64,000 nucleotides of DNA from Oscillospiraceae bacterium (GTDB lineage: Bacteria; Bacillota; Clostridia; Oscillospirales; Ruminococcaceae), in the NCBI GenBank assembly GCA_016296505.1, contig JAEDJD010000006.1, forward strand, positions 1 through 64,000. Reading direction: 5' to 3'. The notes beneath the pieces were generated by a model. It did no database searches. It was not told the origin of the DNA and was given only the letters and a program-made list of their open reading frames with translations. Shown here one piece after another: positions 62,356 to 64,000 of the stretch. The translations under genes and the position numbers were made by a program. Every line of letters begins with the position of its first letter. The first letter of the stretch is position 1.

Positions 62356-63813
62356 TTACATTTTTTCCAAAAAGACGCGCTTTGCCGCATCCGCAACCAG
62401 CTCGCGTTCATCCATATGCAGATGCACGCCGCCGGCGATAATCTGATAATCCTCATGTCCTTTGCCGGCAAGCAATACGACGTCGCCGGTTTTCGCCTGC
62501 TTCATCGCAAGATAAATCGCCTCTGCCCTGTCCGGCTCTGTCTGATACGGCACGTTATAATCTGCAAGACCTTCGAGAATATCCTGCATAATCGCAAGCG
62601 GATCCTCGTCGCGCGGATTATCGGACGTAATCATAATAAAATCCGCATGATTTGCCGCAGCGGCAGCCATTTTCGGGCGCTTTGCCGCGTCGCGGTTTCC
62701 GCCGCAGCCAAAGACCGCAATCAGGCGTCCGACCGTACATTCGCGTAGGCTTGCCAGTGTTTTTTCCAATGCGTCGGGCGTATGGGCATAGTCGCAGATC
62801 ACAGTAAAATCGAGCGCGGTCGGGATGACCTCGCATCTGCCGCGCACGCCCGTATAATGCAGCAGCAGCTCGTTCATCGTTTCCATCGGAACGCCGATTC
62901 TTCTGCCGACCGCGATCGCCGCGACCGCATTGCTGACATTGAACATTCCGGTCATGCGCATGGACATCGGAAGCGTTTCCCCATGCAGACGCAGCGTAAA
63001 TTTTGTACCCTCCGTACCGAGCGTAATCGCGTCCGCCATCGCGTCAAAGGAATCCGCAGCGTGCTGCCGGATGCCGTAGGTTGATTTTTCGCAGGTGATT
63101 TCCTGATAGAGCCGCTTGCCGTAATCGTCATTGCCGTTGACAATCGCATAATCGCAGCGGTCAAAGAGCATTCTCTTGGCGAGGTAGTAATTTTCCATTG
63201 TGCCGTGAACATCCAGATGATCCTGCGTCAGATTGGTAAATATCGCCGCTGCAAAGCGGGTCGGCCCGATGCGGTACTGCTCCAGACCAAAGGACGATAC
63301 TTCCATCACAACGGTTTCGATATTCGCCTTTACCATTTTTGCAAGCAGCGCGAAATACGCGTCTGTCAGCGGCGTCGTATTGGGCGAGGGCAGAATCTCA
63401 TCTCCGATTTCATACTGCACCGTCCCGATGAGACCTACGCGCCGTCCGGTTTTTCTGAGCATTTCCTTAATGAGCGTTGCAGTTGTGGTCTTACCGTTTG
63501 TGCCGGTGACGCCGACGATCTGCAATTTCCGTTCCGGATGTCCGTACCATGCAGCACAGAGATCGCCATATGTACGGCGCGTATTGGGGACTGTGATCTC
63601 ACGATCTCCTAGCCCAAGCGGACGCTCCGTAACGACCAGCACAGCGCCCTGTTCCAGCATCGCTGCCGCCGCGTCATGCCCGTCATAGTTTGCGCCTTTG
63701 ATACAAACGAACACCATATCTTTTTTCAGTGCGCGGGTATCGTCAGTCACGCCGATAATTTCCGTATCGGCGAGCTTTGTCTCCAGATTTTCAAGCAGGG
63801 TATGCAGTTTCAT
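62356..63813 (-). CDS. murE: UDP-MurNAc-tripeptide synthetase MurE
   Basis: A 485-residue Mur ligase. N-terminal uridine-binding domain, the ATP site GVTGTNGKTTTATLIKEML near 104, TNLTQDHLDVHG near 195, the carbamylated-Lys region, and the C-terminal VFGCGGNRDAAKRPKM near 365. A meso-DAP-type DNPR motif is visible (SDNPRDEDP, about 402-410), which implies diaminopimelate as third residue. AGGAG precedes the ATG. First complete gene of the cluster. Confidence 0.97.
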   Translation of the reverse strand: MKLHTLLENLETKLADTEIIGVTDDTRALKKDMVFVCIKGANYDGHDAAAAMLEQGAVLVVTERPLGLGDREITVPNTRRTYGDLCAAWYGHPERKLQIVGVTGTNGKTTTATLIKEMLRKTGRRVGLIGTVQYEIGDEILPSPNTTPLTDAYFALLAKMVKANIETVVMEVSSFGLEQYRIGPTRFAAAIFTNLTQDHLDVHGTMENYYLAKRMLFDRCDYAIVNGNDDYGKRLYQEITCEKSTYGIRQHAADSFDAMADAITLGTEGTKFTLRLHGETLPMSMRMTGMFNVSNAVAAIAVGRRIGVPMETMNELLLHYTGVRGRCEVIPTALDFTVICDYAHTPDALEKTLASLRECTVGRLIAVFGCGGNRDAAKRPKMAAAAANHADFIMITSDNPRDEDPLAIMQDILEGLADYNVPYQTEPDRAEAIYLAMKQAKTGDVVLLAGKGHEDYQIIAGGVHLHMDERELVADAAKRVFLEKM

Positions 63814-63900
63814 GATGTTCTCCTGTTTCGCGGACTGCTCTGCCGCAGTCTCATATCCATATTTCTGCTCATATCCAAAGCTTTTTTAGCAGTTGTTCCA

Positions 63901-63928
63901 CCGGACGGACCCCGTAGCACCCGTCCGG
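63901..63928. other. hairpin in the gap upstream of murE
   Basis: Perfect 8-bp stem CCGGACGG / CCGTCCGG with a 12-base loop, between the upstream gene's stop and murE. No T-run follows on the minus strand, so it is not a clear terminator. Possibly an mRNA processing or stabilising stem. Confidence 0.45.
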
Positions 63929-63959
63929 CAGAACGAAAGGATTGAGCGATATTCGCATA

Positions 63960-64000
63960 TTATCCGGCGTCCTCATCATGACCGACATCGAGTGTGATGA
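63960..64000 (-). CDS. C-terminus of a gene upstream of murE, probably class B PBP (SpoVD/PbpB-like)
   Basis: Only 13 codons are inside the window: ITLDVGHDEDAG then TAA at 63962-63960. The I-T-L-x-V-G strand with an acidic tail resembles the end of a PASTA domain. Gram-positive division clusters normally have a PASTA-tailed class B penicillin-binding protein directly before murE. Both are weak hints; the identity is an inference from position. Confidence 0.5.
   Translation of the reverse strand, partial: ITLDVGHDEDAG

Overview
The window looks like the chromosome of an anaerobic Gram-positive gut or rumen bacterium of the Clostridia, most likely a cellulosome-making Ruminococcus. Three things point there: two dockerin modules (a fragment at the left edge and the C-terminus of a 2064-residue subtilase), a Gram-positive cell-division cluster (murE, mraY, ftsW, murG, murA, ftsQ, ftsZ), and consensus sigma-A promoters with strong AGGAGG-type ribosome binding sites. 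No tRNA, rRNA operon, CRISPR array, prophage or complete insertion sequence was recognised.

Region by region. 1-8.6 kb (minus): a truncated dockerin fragment, a five-gene ABC-2 type exporter operon with a CARDB-like surface protein, and the lipoprotein/response-regulator/kinase operon that probably controls it. The two operons carry nearly the same 44-bp repeat upstream. 8.7-12.9 kb (minus): a PhoB/PhoR-like pair and a Na/phosphate cotransporter behind a clear Pho-box-like promoter. 13.1-16.5 kb (plus): a DUF4358-like lipoprotein, an MBOAT acyltransferase and a DHHW/AlgX-like protein, a probable surface-polysaccharide acylation operon. 16.6-24.4 kb: a membrane protein, a DUF896 protein, then a plus-strand operon with a translation and tRNA theme: SDR reductase, HD phosphohydrolase, an EF-G/TetM-like GTPase fused to a NYN (YacP/Rae1-like) nuclease, a DUF4279 protein, RNase Z and CCA-adding enzyme.

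24.4-32.9 kb: a MacB-like ABC transporter (minus), diverging from an Lsa-like ABC-F protein (plus). The ABC-F leader carries a three-codon upstream ORF and a transcription attenuator. Then come two G3E (CobW-type) GTPase-family proteins, one with a His/Asp/Cys repeat tail and one with a YcgQ/DUF1980-like tail, and an AraC regulator. 33.0-33.4 kb is a gene-free block of hairpins that looks like a repeat element. 33.4-34.6 kb: rplJ-rplL with an L10 leader and attenuator.

34.7-48.5 kb: the giant dockerin subtilase, translationally coupled to an Lhr-like helicase. A small plus-strand DUF2975/YozG-type regulatory module and a secreted cyclophilin follow, then a BrxD-like ATPase and a TerB-domain protein. 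TerB protein, BrxD-like ATPase and Lhr-like helicase resemble parts of BREX-type antiphage systems without the methylase and phosphatase. This split triad is the best candidate for an undescribed system here.

48.7-54.2 kb (minus): housekeeping and unknown genes: DIP1984, DUF4317, DUF1858, a zinc ribbon, a SigH-like sigma factor, an orphan class I fumarase beta subunit and a DivIVA-like coiled-coil protein. 54.5-64 kb (minus): the division and cell-wall cluster in the usual order. murF, murD and ftsA are missing from it, and a Nudix hydrolase sits between ftsW and murG.
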